A stretch of DNA of 64,000 nt from CAIQPS01 sp963843455 (GCA_963843455.1 CAWJKE010000007.1:124001-188000), one strand, 5' to 3'; counted from the first letter of the stretch, positions 49,168 through 58,595 are shown. Made by a program: numbers and translations. Notes: generated by a model not told the origin, from the letters alone.

Positions 49168-49851
49168 CTACTTCTGCAGCGCATCGAGCGCGAGGTTAAG
49201 CTCGAGGACGTTCACTCTCGGTTCCCCGAGAAAACCAAGCTGCCGACTTCTAGTGTACTTCTGGACGAGAGCGCGCACGGCGTCGGTGGACACGCTCCGC
49301 GCACGAGCTATCCGCGGTACCTGATACTCCGCCGCCGCCGGGCTGATGTCGGGATCGAGCCCGCTCCCGGAGGCCGTCACCAGATCGATCGGGACAGCGG
49401 CGGTGTTGCCGGGATCGGCGGCCCGAAGTGCGGCGATGCGATCGACGATAGCCGTAAGCAGAGCCGGATTGGTGGGGCCTAGATTGGAGCCGCTCGATGC
49501 CCCTCCGTTATAGGGGAAGGGGGAGGTAGCCGACGGCCGAGACCAGAAGTAGCCGGGGTCGCTGAATGGCTGCCCGATCAGCGCGGAGCCGGCCACCTTC
49601 CCGCCCGAAGTGATGAGGCTCCCGTCGGCCTTCTGGTGGAAGAACGCCTGGCCGATCCCCGTTATCAAGAGGGGGTACACGATCCCAGCCAGCACCGCCA
49701 TGGCTATCAGCAGCACCGCCGCCTGTCTGGCCTGCGCCGCGTACCGCCGGGCGCGGGAGCCGAGTTCGGGGCCCACCGCCGGCTCTGCCGCTCCGCGCGG
49801 CCCCTCGGTCTCTGGCGGCATCGTACCGCCTCTTTCGGTGTCGTCAGGCAT
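49168..49851 (-). CDS. kdpC: KdpC potassium-transporting ATPase subunit
   Basis: The 227-residue subunit has one transmembrane helix (about residues 40-62) and the KdpC motifs GYFWSRPSATS, SGSNLGPTNPAL, DPDISPAAAEYQVPRIARAR. An N-terminal ~35-residue cytoplasmic extension is rich in Glu, Gly and Ala. KdpC stabilises KdpA-KdpB and increases ATP affinity. Fourteen bases separate it from kdpB. Confidence 0.92.
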   Translation of the reverse strand: MPDDTERGGTMPPETEGPRGAAEPAVGPELGSRARRYAAQARQAAVLLIAMAVLAGIVYPLLITGIGQAFFHQKADGSLITSGGKVAGSALIGQPFSDPGYFWSRPSATSPFPYNGGASSGSNLGPTNPALLTAIVDRIAALRAADPGNTAAVPIDLVTASGSGLDPDISPAAAEYQVPRIARARSVSTDAVRALVQKYTRSRQLGFLGEPRVNVLELNLALDALQK

Positions 49852-49865
49852 CCGTCTGTCGCTCC

Positions 49866-51977
49866 CTAGACAAGGTGGACGGCGGTCAGAATGACGTCGA
49901 GGATTTTGATGCCGATGAAGGGCACGATCAACCCGCCGATCCCATAGATGACCAGGTTGTTGCGCAGCAGGAGGGCGGCGGGCAGGGGACGGTACTTGAC
50001 TCCGCGGAGGGCCAAAGGAATGAGCAGCACGATGATGATGGCGTTGAAGATCACGGCGGAGAGGATGGCGCTCGTCGGCGAATGCAGGCGCATGATGTTG
50101 AGGGTGTTCAGTTGCGGATAGGTGGCGGCGAAGGCCGCCGGGATGATGGCGAAGTACTTAGCGATGTCGTTGGCGATGCTGAATGTGGTGAGCGAGCCCC
50201 GGGTCATGAGGGTCTGCTTGCCGATGTGGACGATCTCCAACAACTTGGTGGGATTCGAGTCGAGGTCCACCATGTTGCCCGCTTCTTTGGCGGCCTGTGT
50301 CCCGGTGTTCATCGCTACTGCCACGTCCGCCTGGGCCAGGGCCGGGGCGTCGTTGGTACCGTCACCGGTCATGGCGACCAGGTGGCCGCCTGTCTGATAC
50401 TCGCGGATGAGCTTGAGCTTGGCCTCAGGCGTGGCCTCGGCAAGGAAGTCGTCAACGCCCGCCTCAGCGGCGATTGAAGCCGCCGTCACCGGGTTATCGC
50501 CGGTGATCATGATAGTTCGGATGCCCATGCGCCGGAGATCCTGGAACCGCTCGCGGATACCGCCCTTCACGATGTCCTTGAGGAAGATCACCCCCAGCAC
50601 CCGGCCGCCATCGGCCACCACGAGAGGTGTTCCTCCTTGTTTGGCTACGTTCTGAACAGCGACCTGCACCTGAGCGGGCAAAGACCCGCCCCGCTCCGCG
50701 ACGAAGACTTCGACAGCATCGGCCGCTCCCTTGCGGATGGAGCGGCCGTCGAAGTCGGCGCCGCTCATCCGCGTCTGGGCGGAGAAGGGCACGAAGGTAG
50801 CGTTCAAGTCGGACAGCTCGCGCCCTCTCAAGCCATATTCCTTCTTGGCCAGAACGACGATGCTCCGTCCCTCCGGCGTCTCGTCGGCCAGGGAGGCCAG
50901 CTGAGCCGCGTCCGCCAACTCGGCCAGAGCCACCCCTGGCGCCGGTATGAACTCGGCTGCCTGGCGGTTGCCGAGGGTGATCGTCCCCGTCTTGTCGAGG
51001 AGAAGGACGTCGACGTCGCCGGCCGCCTCGACCGCGCGTCCGGACATGGCCACGACGTTGGCCTGGCTCAGCCGGTTCATGCCGGCGATGCCTATCGCCG
51101 AGAGGAGGGCGCCGATAGTGGTGGGGGCCAGGCACACGAGCAGGGCGGCAAGCACGGCCAGAGACACCGGATCGCCGTTGCCCGCCACCTGGACGCTGAA
51201 CGCCGACATGGGCCGCAGCGCGATGACCACCACCAGGAAGATAATGGTCAGGCCGGCCAGCAGGATGTTGAGGGCGATCTCGTTGGGGGTCTTCTGGCGC
51301 TTGGCGCCTTCGACCATGGCGATCATTCTGTCCAGGAAGGTCTCCCCGGGCTCGGTGGTCACCTTCACGATCAGCCAGTCGGAGAGCACTCTCGTCCCAC
51401 CCGTGACGGCGCTGCGGTCGCCGCCGCTTTCGCGAATTACCGGCGCGCTCTCGCCGGTGATGGCACTCTCGTCTACGGACGCCGCTCCCGCGACAACCTC
51501 CCCGTCGGCGGGTATCGGCTCGCCCGCCTCCACGAGGACGAGGTCGCCACGTCTCAGCAGGCCCGATGCCACCGGCTCGGAACTCGCGCCGCGCCCCGGC
51601 GCGGAAAGCCTGCGGGCGAGTACCTCCTGTCGAGCCTTGCGCAGAGTGTCGGCCTGCGCACGCCCCCGGCCTTCGGCCAGGGCTTCGGCGAAGTTGGCGA
51701 AAATGACCGTGAACCACAAGAGGAGCGAGATGGCGAGGGTGAACCCGGCCGGCCCTTCGTTCATGCCGGCCAGTGACTCGAAGAACAGGACCAGCGTGAG
51801 CAGGGCGCCCACCCAGACGACGAACATCACCGGGTTGCGCACCTGGACACGGGGGTCGAGCTTGCTGAACGAATTGGTCACGGCTTCAAGGATGAGCCGC
51901 CGGCCGTACGAGGGTCGCCTGGGTCCCCGAGGATGGAGGTGCTCGGCCTCGCTCAAGATGAGAGTGGTCTCCTCCAT
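49866..51977 (-). CDS. kdpB: KdpB potassium-transporting P-type ATPase
   Basis: The 703-residue ATPase has the phosphorylation motif LLLDKTGTITLG, regulatory TGES within DESAITGESAPVI, hinge MITGDNPVTAASIAAEAGVDD, GDGTNDAPALAQADVAVAMN and KdpB-specific NRLSQANVVAMSGRAVEAAGDVDV. ATG 51977 shares one base with the kdpA stop (TGATG), so translation is coupled. A longer frame runs further upstream inside kdpA, but it is not coding. Confidence 0.95.
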   Translation of the reverse strand: MEETTLILSEAEHLHPRGPRRPSYGRRLILEAVTNSFSKLDPRVQVRNPVMFVVWVGALLTLVLFFESLAGMNEGPAGFTLAISLLLWFTVIFANFAEALAEGRGRAQADTLRKARQEVLARRLSAPGRGASSEPVASGLLRRGDLVLVEAGEPIPADGEVVAGAASVDESAITGESAPVIRESGGDRSAVTGGTRVLSDWLIVKVTTEPGETFLDRMIAMVEGAKRQKTPNEIALNILLAGLTIIFLVVVIALRPMSAFSVQVAGNGDPVSLAVLAALLVCLAPTTIGALLSAIGIAGMNRLSQANVVAMSGRAVEAAGDVDVLLLDKTGTITLGNRQAAEFIPAPGVALAELADAAQLASLADETPEGRSIVVLAKKEYGLRGRELSDLNATFVPFSAQTRMSGADFDGRSIRKGAADAVEVFVAERGGSLPAQVQVAVQNVAKQGGTPLVVADGGRVLGVIFLKDIVKGGIRERFQDLRRMGIRTIMITGDNPVTAASIAAEAGVDDFLAEATPEAKLKLIREYQTGGHLVAMTGDGTNDAPALAQADVAVAMNTGTQAAKEAGNMVDLDSNPTKLLEIVHIGKQTLMTRGSLTTFSIANDIAKYFAIIPAAFAATYPQLNTLNIMRLHSPTSAILSAVIFNAIIIVLLIPLALRGVKYRPLPAALLLRNNLVIYGIGGLIVPFIGIKILDVILTAVHLV

Positions 51978-53731
51978 CACTGCACCATCAGGAGGTGTTC
52001 CACGATTGGGCCCAGAGCAAGAGCCGGGAAGAAGCTGAGCGCTCCGACCACGACGATCACGGCGATCAGCAGGCCCGCGAAGAGCGGGCCGTCGGTGCGG
52101 AGGGTACCGGCGCTCCCTGGTATGAGCTTCTTGCCGGCCAGGGAGCCGGCGATGGCCAGGGTCGGCAGCATCATCCAGAACCGGCCTATCAGCATGGTCA
52201 GGCCCAGCGCGATGTTGTAGAAGGTGGTGCTGACGCTCAGACCGGCGAAGGCGCTCCCGTTGTTGCCGGTGCCCGAGCTGAAGGCATAGAGGATCTCGGT
52301 GAGGCCGTGCGGCCCGGGGTTGAGAATCCCGGCCTGGCCGGCTCTGGTAGAGATCGCGACCGCGGTGCCGAAGAGGATCTCCACCACCGGGATGAGGATG
52401 ATGAGCGTCGCCATCTTCATCTCGTACGTCTCGATCTTCTTGCCCAGGTACTCGGGCGTCCGGCCCACCATGAGCCCGGCGATGAAGACCGCGATGATGG
52501 CGAAGACGAGCATCCCGTAGAGTCCCGCTCCCGCGCCCCCGAAGATCACCTCGCCCAACTGGATGAGAACGAGGGGGACCATGCCGCCCAGGGGCGTGAA
52601 CGAATCGTGCATGGAGTTGACCGACCCAGTAGAGGTCCCCGTGGTTATGGCTGCGAACATCGCCGACCCGCCGATGCCGAAGCGGGTCTCCTTGCCCTCC
52701 ATGTTCCCGCCGGGCTGGGCCGTCGTGCCCGAGACGACGGCCTGCAGATCGGCCCCCGCCGCGGCCTCCTGCGGCACACCGCGGGCCTCGAAGGCATACG
52801 CCGCCGCCATCAAGCCGACAAGGACGATCATCATCACGGCGAAGACCGTCCATCCTTGCCGGGTATTGCGCACCATGCGGCCGAACGTGTAGGTCAGGCC
52901 GGCGGGGATCAGCAGGATGGACAGCATCTCCACGAAGTTGGAGAAGGGGGTGGGGTTCTCGAAGGGGTGGGCGGAATTGGCGTTGAGAAAGCCGCCACCG
53001 TTGTTCCCCAGGTGCTTTATGGCCATCTGCGACGCGATCGGGCCTACGGCGATGCCCTGACTCGTGACCGCGGCCCCATTCGAATCCGTGGTCGCCTGGA
53101 CCAGTGTGGCCGATTGGGTGTCGTGGAAGGTCTGCACCACCCCCTGAGAGAGCAGGACCATGGCGACGACGATGGAGAGCGGCAGCAGAATGTAGAGAAC
53201 GGAGCGGGTCATATCGACCCAGAAGTTGCCCAGGGTACCCGTCATCTTGCGCGAGAAGCCCCTGATGAGCGCGATAGCCACGGCCATCCCGGTCGCCGCG
53301 GACAGGAAGTTCTGCACGGTCATCCCGACCATCTGGGTCACGTACTTCATGGTCGTCTCGCCGCCGTAGGCCTGCCAGTTGGTGTTGGTGACGAAGCTGA
53401 CGGCTGTGTTGAAAGCCAGGTCGGGACGGACGGCACCTAGGCCCGAAGGCCCCGACGGGAACACGCCTTGGGTGCGCTGGAGAACATAGAGCAGGAGGAA
53501 GCCGGCCATGCTGAAAGCCAGCATGCTGAGCGCGTATCTCTTCCAGGTCATCTCCCTGTCTGGATCGATACCGGATATCCGGTAGACGAGGCGCTCGACT
53601 GGCCCCAGCACCCGGTCGATCCCGATCGGCCGCCCCTGGTATACGCGAGCCATGTAGACTCCCATCGGCTTTGTGAGCAGCCCCACGACCACGAGCAGCA
53701 CGGCGATCTGGAGCCATCCGAAGGTGGTCAT
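51977..53731 (-). CDS. kdpA: KdpA potassium channel subunit
   Basis: The 584-residue subunit has the four pore signatures: TNTNWQAYGGET, GNNGGGFLNANSAHPFENP, GTSTGSVNSMHDSFTPLGG and SSGTGNNGSAFAGL, matching the KdpA selectivity filter. It has about ten transmembrane segments. ATG 53731 follows kdpF. It conducts potassium for the KdpFABC pump. Confidence 0.95.
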   Translation of the reverse strand: MTTFGWLQIAVLLVVVGLLTKPMGVYMARVYQGRPIGIDRVLGPVERLVYRISGIDPDREMTWKRYALSMLAFSMAGFLLLYVLQRTQGVFPSGPSGLGAVRPDLAFNTAVSFVTNTNWQAYGGETTMKYVTQMVGMTVQNFLSAATGMAVAIALIRGFSRKMTGTLGNFWVDMTRSVLYILLPLSIVVAMVLLSQGVVQTFHDTQSATLVQATTDSNGAAVTSQGIAVGPIASQMAIKHLGNNGGGFLNANSAHPFENPTPFSNFVEMLSILLIPAGLTYTFGRMVRNTRQGWTVFAVMMIVLVGLMAAAYAFEARGVPQEAAAGADLQAVVSGTTAQPGGNMEGKETRFGIGGSAMFAAITTGTSTGSVNSMHDSFTPLGGMVPLVLIQLGEVIFGGAGAGLYGMLVFAIIAVFIAGLMVGRTPEYLGKKIETYEMKMATLIILIPVVEILFGTAVAISTRAGQAGILNPGPHGLTEILYAFSSGTGNNGSAFAGLSVSTTFYNIALGLTMLIGRFWMMLPTLAIAGSLAGKKLIPGSAGTLRTDGPLFAGLLIAVIVVVGALSFFPALALGPIVEHLLMVQ

Positions 53732-53758
53732 GTGCTCATGCCCTCGTTCATCCGGCGC

Positions 53759-53842
53759 CTAGCCCAATTTGTCGGGCTTGAGGAGCGCGTAGAACAGGTA
53801 GCAGAGGAGGAGTGCGGCTATGACGGCGCTGGCGATCAGCAT
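53759..53842 (-). CDS. kdpF: KdpF small subunit (27 residues)
   Basis: The peptide is a single transmembrane helix (MLIASAVIAALLLCYLFYALL) with the C-terminal KPDKLG, exactly the KdpF plan, and directly precedes kdpA. It stabilises the KdpFABC complex. Confidence 0.88.
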   Translation of the reverse strand: MLIASAVIAALLLCYLFYALLKPDKLG

Positions 53843-53865
53843 GGCTTCGCAGGCGGGACGAGCGG

Positions 53866-53946
53866 CTACAGCCGCGCCAGAGCTGCCACGAGCGCGGCCG
53901 AGAGTACGAAGAAGACTACTGCGATGGCGATCACGATAGCGTCCAT
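53866..53946 (-). CDS. 26-residue single-helix peptide ahead of kdpF
   Basis: The frame encodes one hydrophobic helix (MDAIVIAIAVVFFVLSAALV) and a short ALARL tail, with SD GGAG five or six bases upstream. It sits in the kdp operon before kdpF, with 23 bases between. Its size and helix resemble KdpF itself, so it may be a second accessory subunit or regulator of the Kdp pump. It could also be a leader peptide. Confidence 0.6.
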   Translation of the reverse strand: MDAIVIAIAVVFFVLSAALVAALARL

Positions 53947-54139
53947 ACTGTCTCCAGGGGTTTGCCTATGCTGGTGATGTGACTCCTGGGAGAGTACCGC
54001 CTCTAGAAGAAGCCCAATCCGTCTCTATACATGTTATTTACGCCAGCAGCGCCGGCGGATACAGCTTTCTTAGGCCTTTGGTGATTTGATAGCGCTGACC
54101 GCGGGGAGATGAGAGGGCAGACGGCGATAGGAGGGGTCG
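53947..54139. promoter_or_regulatory. Divergent promoter region of kdp and the downstream gene
   Basis: The 193 bases contain an AT-rich patch (54023-54042) unlike the surroundings. On the minus strand TATAGA (54029-54024) can serve as -10 of the kdp operon; there is no good -35, as expected for an activator-dependent (KdpE) promoter. The KdpE site itself is not identified. Confidence 0.4.
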
Positions 54140-54610
54140 ATGAGCTACTCGCTCAAGCTGAAGAGAGAGGGCGGCCACAAGGGAGAAGGCGCGGATGTGG
54201 CGACGGTCCGCTACTCCGACACGCGGGGCGGTACCGGCGGTCTCCTTGCCCAGGCCGTCGTGCTGAAGGCTTCGGCCCTTCCCGATCCCCCTCCGGACGA
54301 GATCCGCGTCACGGTTGATTGGGTGGCGGCGGCAGCCGGACCCGAGCGGCAGGCAGTGCGGCCCCGGACCGCGGATGCCGATTCAGCCGTGCCGGGAGGC
54401 GCACACGCCAGGTCGAGGAAGATCGCGCAAGGTGACCGCGTCGAAGTGATAAAGAGCAGAGTCTCGGGCGTCAAGAACCCGCCGGAGTGGCTCGAACAAT
54501 ACCTCGGCAGGACCGGGACAGTGCTGTGGACCACGGCAGACGGCGCCATGGTCGATCTCGGCACCGATGCCACCTGGTTCTCCTACGAAGAACTACAGTC
54601 CAAGGATTGA
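54140..54610 (+). CDS. Small protein with C-terminal KOW/SH3-like domain
   Basis: The 156-residue protein has a basic N-terminus and a low-complexity centre (about residues 60-95). Residues about 95-156 (KIAQGDRVEVIKSRVSG, YLGRTGTVLWTTADGAMVDL) resemble a KOW/SH3-type beta barrel that may bind RNA or protein. SD AGGAGGGG is strong. Function unknown. Confidence 0.6.
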   Translation: MSYSLKLKREGGHKGEGADVATVRYSDTRGGTGGLLAQAVVLKASALPDPPPDEIRVTVDWVAAAAGPERQAVRPRTADADSAVPGGAHARSRKIAQGDRVEVIKSRVSGVKNPPEWLEQYLGRTGTVLWTTADGAMVDLGTDATWFSYEELQSKD

Positions 54611-54654
54611 CGCGGCCACTGCCACGCAACGCTACCGGCCCGCGGTCCCCGCGC

Positions 54655-55083
54655 TCAGTGCCAGATGGTCAGCCCGGTCTGCGGGTCCATCTTGCGCACC
54701 ACCGACTTGGCGGCCGACAAGGTGGTCAGCAGGATCTCCATGTTGAACACCAGCGTGTTGGGGCCCAAGTGCCCGCCGAAACAGCGGCCCTGCTCGTCGG
54801 CGAACGTGATGTGGGCGTGCACGATGGGTTCCCCGTTCAACAGCGAGACGTTACCGAGCATGCCCGACACTTCCAGGCGCTGGTCGTGCTCCAGATCGAC
54901 CCATTCCTGCCGAGGCTGGTCGTAGTAGCGGATGGTGGCCCGGGATACGGCCCCGAGTCCAGAAAACCAGGCCAGATTGATGCTCTGGCTGTGGACGAAG
55001 TCGCTCAACTCCTTGAGAAGATCGCTCCCATATGCGGGCTTGAGGACGTGGACCGGCCCGATCGTCGCCTGAACGTCATACAT
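54655..55083 (-). CDS. PPC/DUF296-domain DNA-binding protein
   Basis: The 142-residue protein matches the PPC (DUF296) fold: LKPAYGSDLLKELSDFV, AWFSGLGAVSRATIRYYD, and metal-ligand His in PIVHAHITFADEQGRCFGGHL. Members form trimers and are often annotated as DNA-binding or regulatory, with uncertain function in bacteria. ATG 55083 follows GAGGTGA. Confidence 0.85.
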   Translation of the reverse strand: MYDVQATIGPVHVLKPAYGSDLLKELSDFVHSQSINLAWFSGLGAVSRATIRYYDQPRQEWVDLEHDQRLEVSGMLGNVSLLNGEPIVHAHITFADEQGRCFGGHLGPNTLVFNMEILLTTLSAAKSVVRKMDPQTGLTIWH

Positions 55084-55135
55084 GACCCGTCACCTCGCTT
55101 CGTCTAGAGCGTCCGTCGCGGCCCCGCGCCGACGC

Positions 55136-56422
55136 TCAGTCGTCCCAGTTGAACTCGGGTGCCGTCTTCTGGTCCCAGATCTCCTCGGTCGCGTCCTCCA
55201 GCGCCCGCTCTTCGTCGACCGTCATCTCGGTGATGAGCGTGGAGGGGTCGCTGAGTAGTTTGACCTCGAGCTCCGAAGCATCGAGGCGCCCTTCGTCGTC
55301 GATGGAGGAGTTCTTCTCCTTGAAGATCGCCGTGAGTTCGTCGAGATCCATGCCCTCGCGGTGAAGTGTGACCCGCTCGTCGCTGGAGATATCGCGGCGG
55401 AGGTCTATCAGGTACTGATACCAGATGATGTCCCAGGTGATGGTGAGGAGGGCTCGGGGTTCGGGCCCGATGAGCTTGGTGAGGTTCGCCCGGGGCTTGC
55501 CCAGACTCCGGCGCACGTCGCGCACGCGGTTCGTGAACTGACTCTCGTTGTAGTATTTCTGGGCTACCTGGACCTCGGGGAGTTGGAAGCCCGGGCGGGT
55601 GTGGTGCTCGGCAGAGGCAGGGCCGGCCGGTGGCGCTACCGGCTCCGCGGCCACGAGCGGGGCGACCGGCGGCAACGTGGATTGAGCGGCCAGATCGGCA
55701 GCGGAGTAAGGTTCCGGCTCAGTGTCGCCGACCGCCATTGCGAGGGCTGCGCTGGTGGGGGAGAGCAAGCCTTCCCGCGGAGTCTCGGCGGTGGAGTCGA
55801 GATCCCAGGCCGCGTCCGCGCCCGCGATGGCCACGGCGGCGGCGGCGACGACGGCGGGCGCCGGCGCCTGTTCCTGATCGTCGAGGGGTTGGGGGGCCGC
55901 GGCGGCGACGGCACCGGCCGCGAGCAGCGCTTCGGTCTCGCGCAGCCGAGCCCGGGTCTGCTCCAGCTCGCGCTCGAGCGTCTCGAGCCGGCTCTCGACC
56001 GTGGCCGTCTTGTCGATGTTCTCGGAGATCACGCCGGTGGCGAAAGTCTCCAGTGAGGCCGCCAGGCGCTTCAAGGCTGCCTGCATCTCCGTTTGGAGGG
56101 TGATCAGATCGACGACCGGAGTGAGGAGATCGCGAGTCTTCTCCATCGGGTCGAGTTCCTCGAACGACCGCGAGTCATCGAGGGATTTTGAGTCCTCGAG
56201 GGACCTCGAGTCGTCGGGTTCCAGCTCGGCTGAAACCTCGTCCGGAAAGCGGAACTCCTCTGTCTCGGGCTGGAGGGCCGCCCCCGCGGCGCACTCCGAG
56301 CAGAGTCTGGCGATGCTGCCGTCTGCGAACTCCTGGATGACGATCTCATTGGAGAGTTCCGCTCCGCAGATCTCACACCGCTTGCCGTTCTCTGGCAGAA
56401 AGATGTTGTCGGAAAGAGCCAT
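55136..56422 (-). CDS. Large protein with zinc ribbon and coiled coil, unknown function
   Basis: The 428-residue protein starts at ATG 56422 (SD GGAGGCG). It has a CxxC zinc ribbon near residue 16 (CEICGAEL) and a second CSEC, an acidic Ser/Asp-rich repeat (DDSRSLEDSKSLDDSRSF), a coiled coil (about residues 100-180), a long Ala/Pro-rich disordered stretch and a conserved C-terminal ~140 residues (YNESQFTNRVRDVRRSLGKP, ITWDIIWYQYLIDLRRD). I do not recognise the family; it looks like a structural or scaffold protein. Confidence 0.6.
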   Translation of the reverse strand: MALSDNIFLPENGKRCEICGAELSNEIVIQEFADGSIARLCSECAAGAALQPETEEFRFPDEVSAELEPDDSRSLEDSKSLDDSRSFEELDPMEKTRDLLTPVVDLITLQTEMQAALKRLAASLETFATGVISENIDKTATVESRLETLERELEQTRARLRETEALLAAGAVAAAAPQPLDDQEQAPAPAVVAAAAVAIAGADAAWDLDSTAETPREGLLSPTSAALAMAVGDTEPEPYSAADLAAQSTLPPVAPLVAAEPVAPPAGPASAEHHTRPGFQLPEVQVAQKYYNESQFTNRVRDVRRSLGKPRANLTKLIGPEPRALLTITWDIIWYQYLIDLRRDISSDERVTLHREGMDLDELTAIFKEKNSSIDDEGRLDASELEVKLLSDPSTLITEMTVDEERALEDATEEIWDQKTAPEFNWDD

Positions 56423-56542
56423 ATTCGACGCCTCCGTCCCAGTGGTGCCCATCGGCCGTGGGAATGGGGATTCGGGTCGCTGGGTAGTATATCAACGCCT
56501 TGCCGGTACGAGGGGACGGCGGCCTGCTAGACTTTCGACGCC

Positions 56543-56791
56543 ATGATCGAAGTTAGACTCTACGCTAATCTTGCCCCTCTGGACCGCCCTCTTCCCCTCT
56601 TGGCGAGCGGCGCTGCCGGCTTCGAGATCGAAGCGCGAAGCGGCCTGACGGTGAGGCAAGTGATCGCCGAAGCAGCCCTCCGGCCGGCGGACGTGGCGGT
56701 TGTCATGATCAATCATGACCGCTGTACTCTCGACTCCCCGTTGGCGGACGGCGACCGTCTCGGCTTGTTCCCGGCCGTGTCGGGCGGCTGA
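56543..56791 (+). CDS. MoaD/ThiS-like sulfur carrier protein
   Basis: The 82-residue ubiquitin-fold protein ends in SGG, the diglycine that is activated as thiocarboxylate, and has the beta-grasp core VRQVIAEAALRPADVAVVMIN, LADGDRLGLFPAVSGG. It would carry sulfur for molybdopterin, thiamin or a tungsten/aldehyde oxidoreductase cofactor. No partner E1-like enzyme is adjacent. Confidence 0.82.
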   Translation: MIEVRLYANLAPLDRPLPLLASGAAGFEIEARSGLTVRQVIAEAALRPADVAVVMINHDRCTLDSPLADGDRLGLFPAVSGG

Positions 56792-56821
56792 CCCTGATCT
56801 AGAGAATCGACGGAGGCCCTG

Positions 56822-58009
56822 ATGTCTGTAGCGAAGAAGATCGCCGAATCCTCGTGCCGGTCCTCCTGGATACGGGAGATGTTCGAGGAGGGAGCCAGGC
56901 TCGGTGAGATCCACGGCTGCGAGAATGTCTTCGACTTCAGCATCGGCAACCCCAACCTGGAGCCTCCAGAAGAGTTCCAGCGCGTGATGGAAGAATTGGT
57001 CGCGGACCGCACTCCGGGCCGGCACGGGTACATGTCGAACGCCGGTTATCCGGAGACCCGGGCGGCGGTGGCGGAGTACCTGTCCGGAGATCAGGGCGTG
57101 CAACTGGCTGCCGAGCACGTGGTGATGACCTGCGGCGCCGGTGGCGCGCTCAACGTGATGCTCAAGACCATCCTCGATCCCCAGGATGAAGTCGTCGTCC
57201 CCAGCCCCTTCTTCGTCGAGTACACCTCCTATGTGGACAATCACGGAGGCGTGCTCAGGCCGGTCGCCAGCCGCCCCGATTTCGATCTGGATATCGACGC
57301 TATCGCCGCTGCGATCGGCGCCCGGACCAAAGCCGTCCTCATAAACTCGCCGCACAATCCCACGGGAAGGGTATACCCGGCGGAGTCGCTCGCCGCGCTT
57401 GGCGTTCTTCTTAGGCAGAAATCGGAGGAACTGGGGCGGGTCATCTATCTCGTGTCCGACGAACCATACCGACGGATCGTGTACGACGGGATCAGGGTGC
57501 CTCCGGTCATGGCTGCGTACGAGAACACCATGATCGGCTCCAGTTACTCCAAGGAGCTGTCGCTGTCGGGCGAGAGGATCGGCTACGCGGCGGCCAATCC
57601 CGCCATCCCCGGGATCGCCTCGGTGATGGAGGGACTGATAATGGCCAACCGGATCCTGGGCTTCGTCAACGCGCCGGCTCTGATGCAACGGGCTGTCGCC
57701 CGGCTCCAGGGCGTATCCGTGGACGTCGCGCCCTACAAGCGCAACCGGGACGTGCTGTGCGAGGCGTTGAGCGCCGCGGGCTTCGAGGTCTTCAAGCCGC
57801 AGGGCGCCTTCTATCTGTTCCCGCGAGCGCCGATAGAGGACGATGTCGCCTTTTGTCGAGAGTTGCAGCAGCACCTGGTGCTCGTGGTGCCGGGGAGCGG
57901 CTTCGGTCTGGGTGGACACTTCCGTATGGCCTACTGCGTGGCTCCCGAGGTGGTCGACGGTGCGCTGCCGGCCTTCAGGAGGATCGGGGGCAAGTACTTC
58001 GGGACGTAG
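56822..58009 (+). CDS. Class I/II PLP-dependent aminotransferase
   Basis: The 395-residue enzyme has NPHNPTGR-type SPHNPTGRVYP, VSDEPYRRIVYDG, and the PLP Lys in SYSKELSLSGERIGY, typical of fold type I aminotransferases near the aspartate/tyrosine family. It probably transaminates an amino acid with 2-oxoglutarate. The start ATG 56822 encodes MSVAKKIAESSC. The gene ends one base before the converging PNPOx stop. Confidence 0.9.
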   Translation: MSVAKKIAESSCRSSWIREMFEEGARLGEIHGCENVFDFSIGNPNLEPPEEFQRVMEELVADRTPGRHGYMSNAGYPETRAAVAEYLSGDQGVQLAAEHVVMTCGAGGALNVMLKTILDPQDEVVVPSPFFVEYTSYVDNHGGVLRPVASRPDFDLDIDAIAAAIGARTKAVLINSPHNPTGRVYPAESLAALGVLLRQKSEELGRVIYLVSDEPYRRIVYDGIRVPPVMAAYENTMIGSSYSKELSLSGERIGYAAANPAIPGIASVMEGLIMANRILGFVNAPALMQRAVARLQGVSVDVAPYKRNRDVLCEALSAAGFEVFKPQGAFYLFPRAPIEDDVAFCRELQQHLVLVVPGSGFGLGGHFRMAYCVAPEVVDGALPAFRRIGGKYFGT

Positions 58010-58513
58010 CTACCGACGCCGCGGCCGCTCCCTGAGGTCGGCCCTCTTGATGGTCACCTCGTAGATGAGCGTCCGCGCCAGCACCACCTCGTCGAACGGG
58101 GCGCCGGTCGCTCCCGGGTCGTACTTTGCGACGATCGCCCGAAGAGCCCCCTCCCGCGGTCCCGCGTTTTCGATGAGACGGGCATCGCCCCAGATGAGCA
58201 AGGACTGAAACGAGAAGCCGTCCGCGCAGGGGTTGTCGCCTTGGTGGAACGCGACGCAGGTGGTGACCGACAGGCAGACGCGCGGGTCGGCCGCGAGGGC
58301 CTCGGTCTTACGGCCTTCGCCCGTGTGGAAGTAGATCCGGCCGCGCAACTCTCCCGCCCGGTGGCCGTCGTCCTCTGCATACGCAAAGTTCAGCGGGACC
58401 ACGTACGGCCCGCCCGGCTCCACCATCGCTAGGTGGACGAACGGGGCGGAGTGCAAGAGCTCCTTGGCCGCCGCGGTCTCGGCGGCGGAGAGGGGTCTGG
58501 TGGTTGGGGTCAT
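58010..58513 (-). CDS. Pyridoxamine 5'-phosphate oxidase-family flavoprotein
   Basis: The 167-residue split-barrel protein has PFVHLAMVEPGGPYVVPLNFAY, IYFHTGEGRKTEALAADPRVCLSVT and SLLIWGDARLIEN, as in FMN-binding PNPOx-like (putative nitroimidazole-resistance) proteins. It likely binds FMN or F420 and acts as a small redox enzyme. Confidence 0.82.
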   Translation of the reverse strand: MTPTTRPLSAAETAAAKELLHSAPFVHLAMVEPGGPYVVPLNFAYAEDDGHRAGELRGRIYFHTGEGRKTEALAADPRVCLSVTTCVAFHQGDNPCADGFSFQSLLIWGDARLIENAGPREGALRAIVAKYDPGATGAPFDEVVLARTLIYEVTIKRADLRERPRRR

Positions 58514-58595
58514 GCCTCCACGATACCGTATGGATACCCCTTATAATGAAGCGCGCGGAAGGTAGGCGCCGAGTAATGTGACCGCGGGGGCGGCT

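Noticed and set aside
51978..53717. Single long frame joining kdpB with a region inside kdpA
   Set aside because: This part is an overlapping frame of kdpA with no family similarity; kdpB starts at 51977 by homology and by its TGATG overlap with kdpA.
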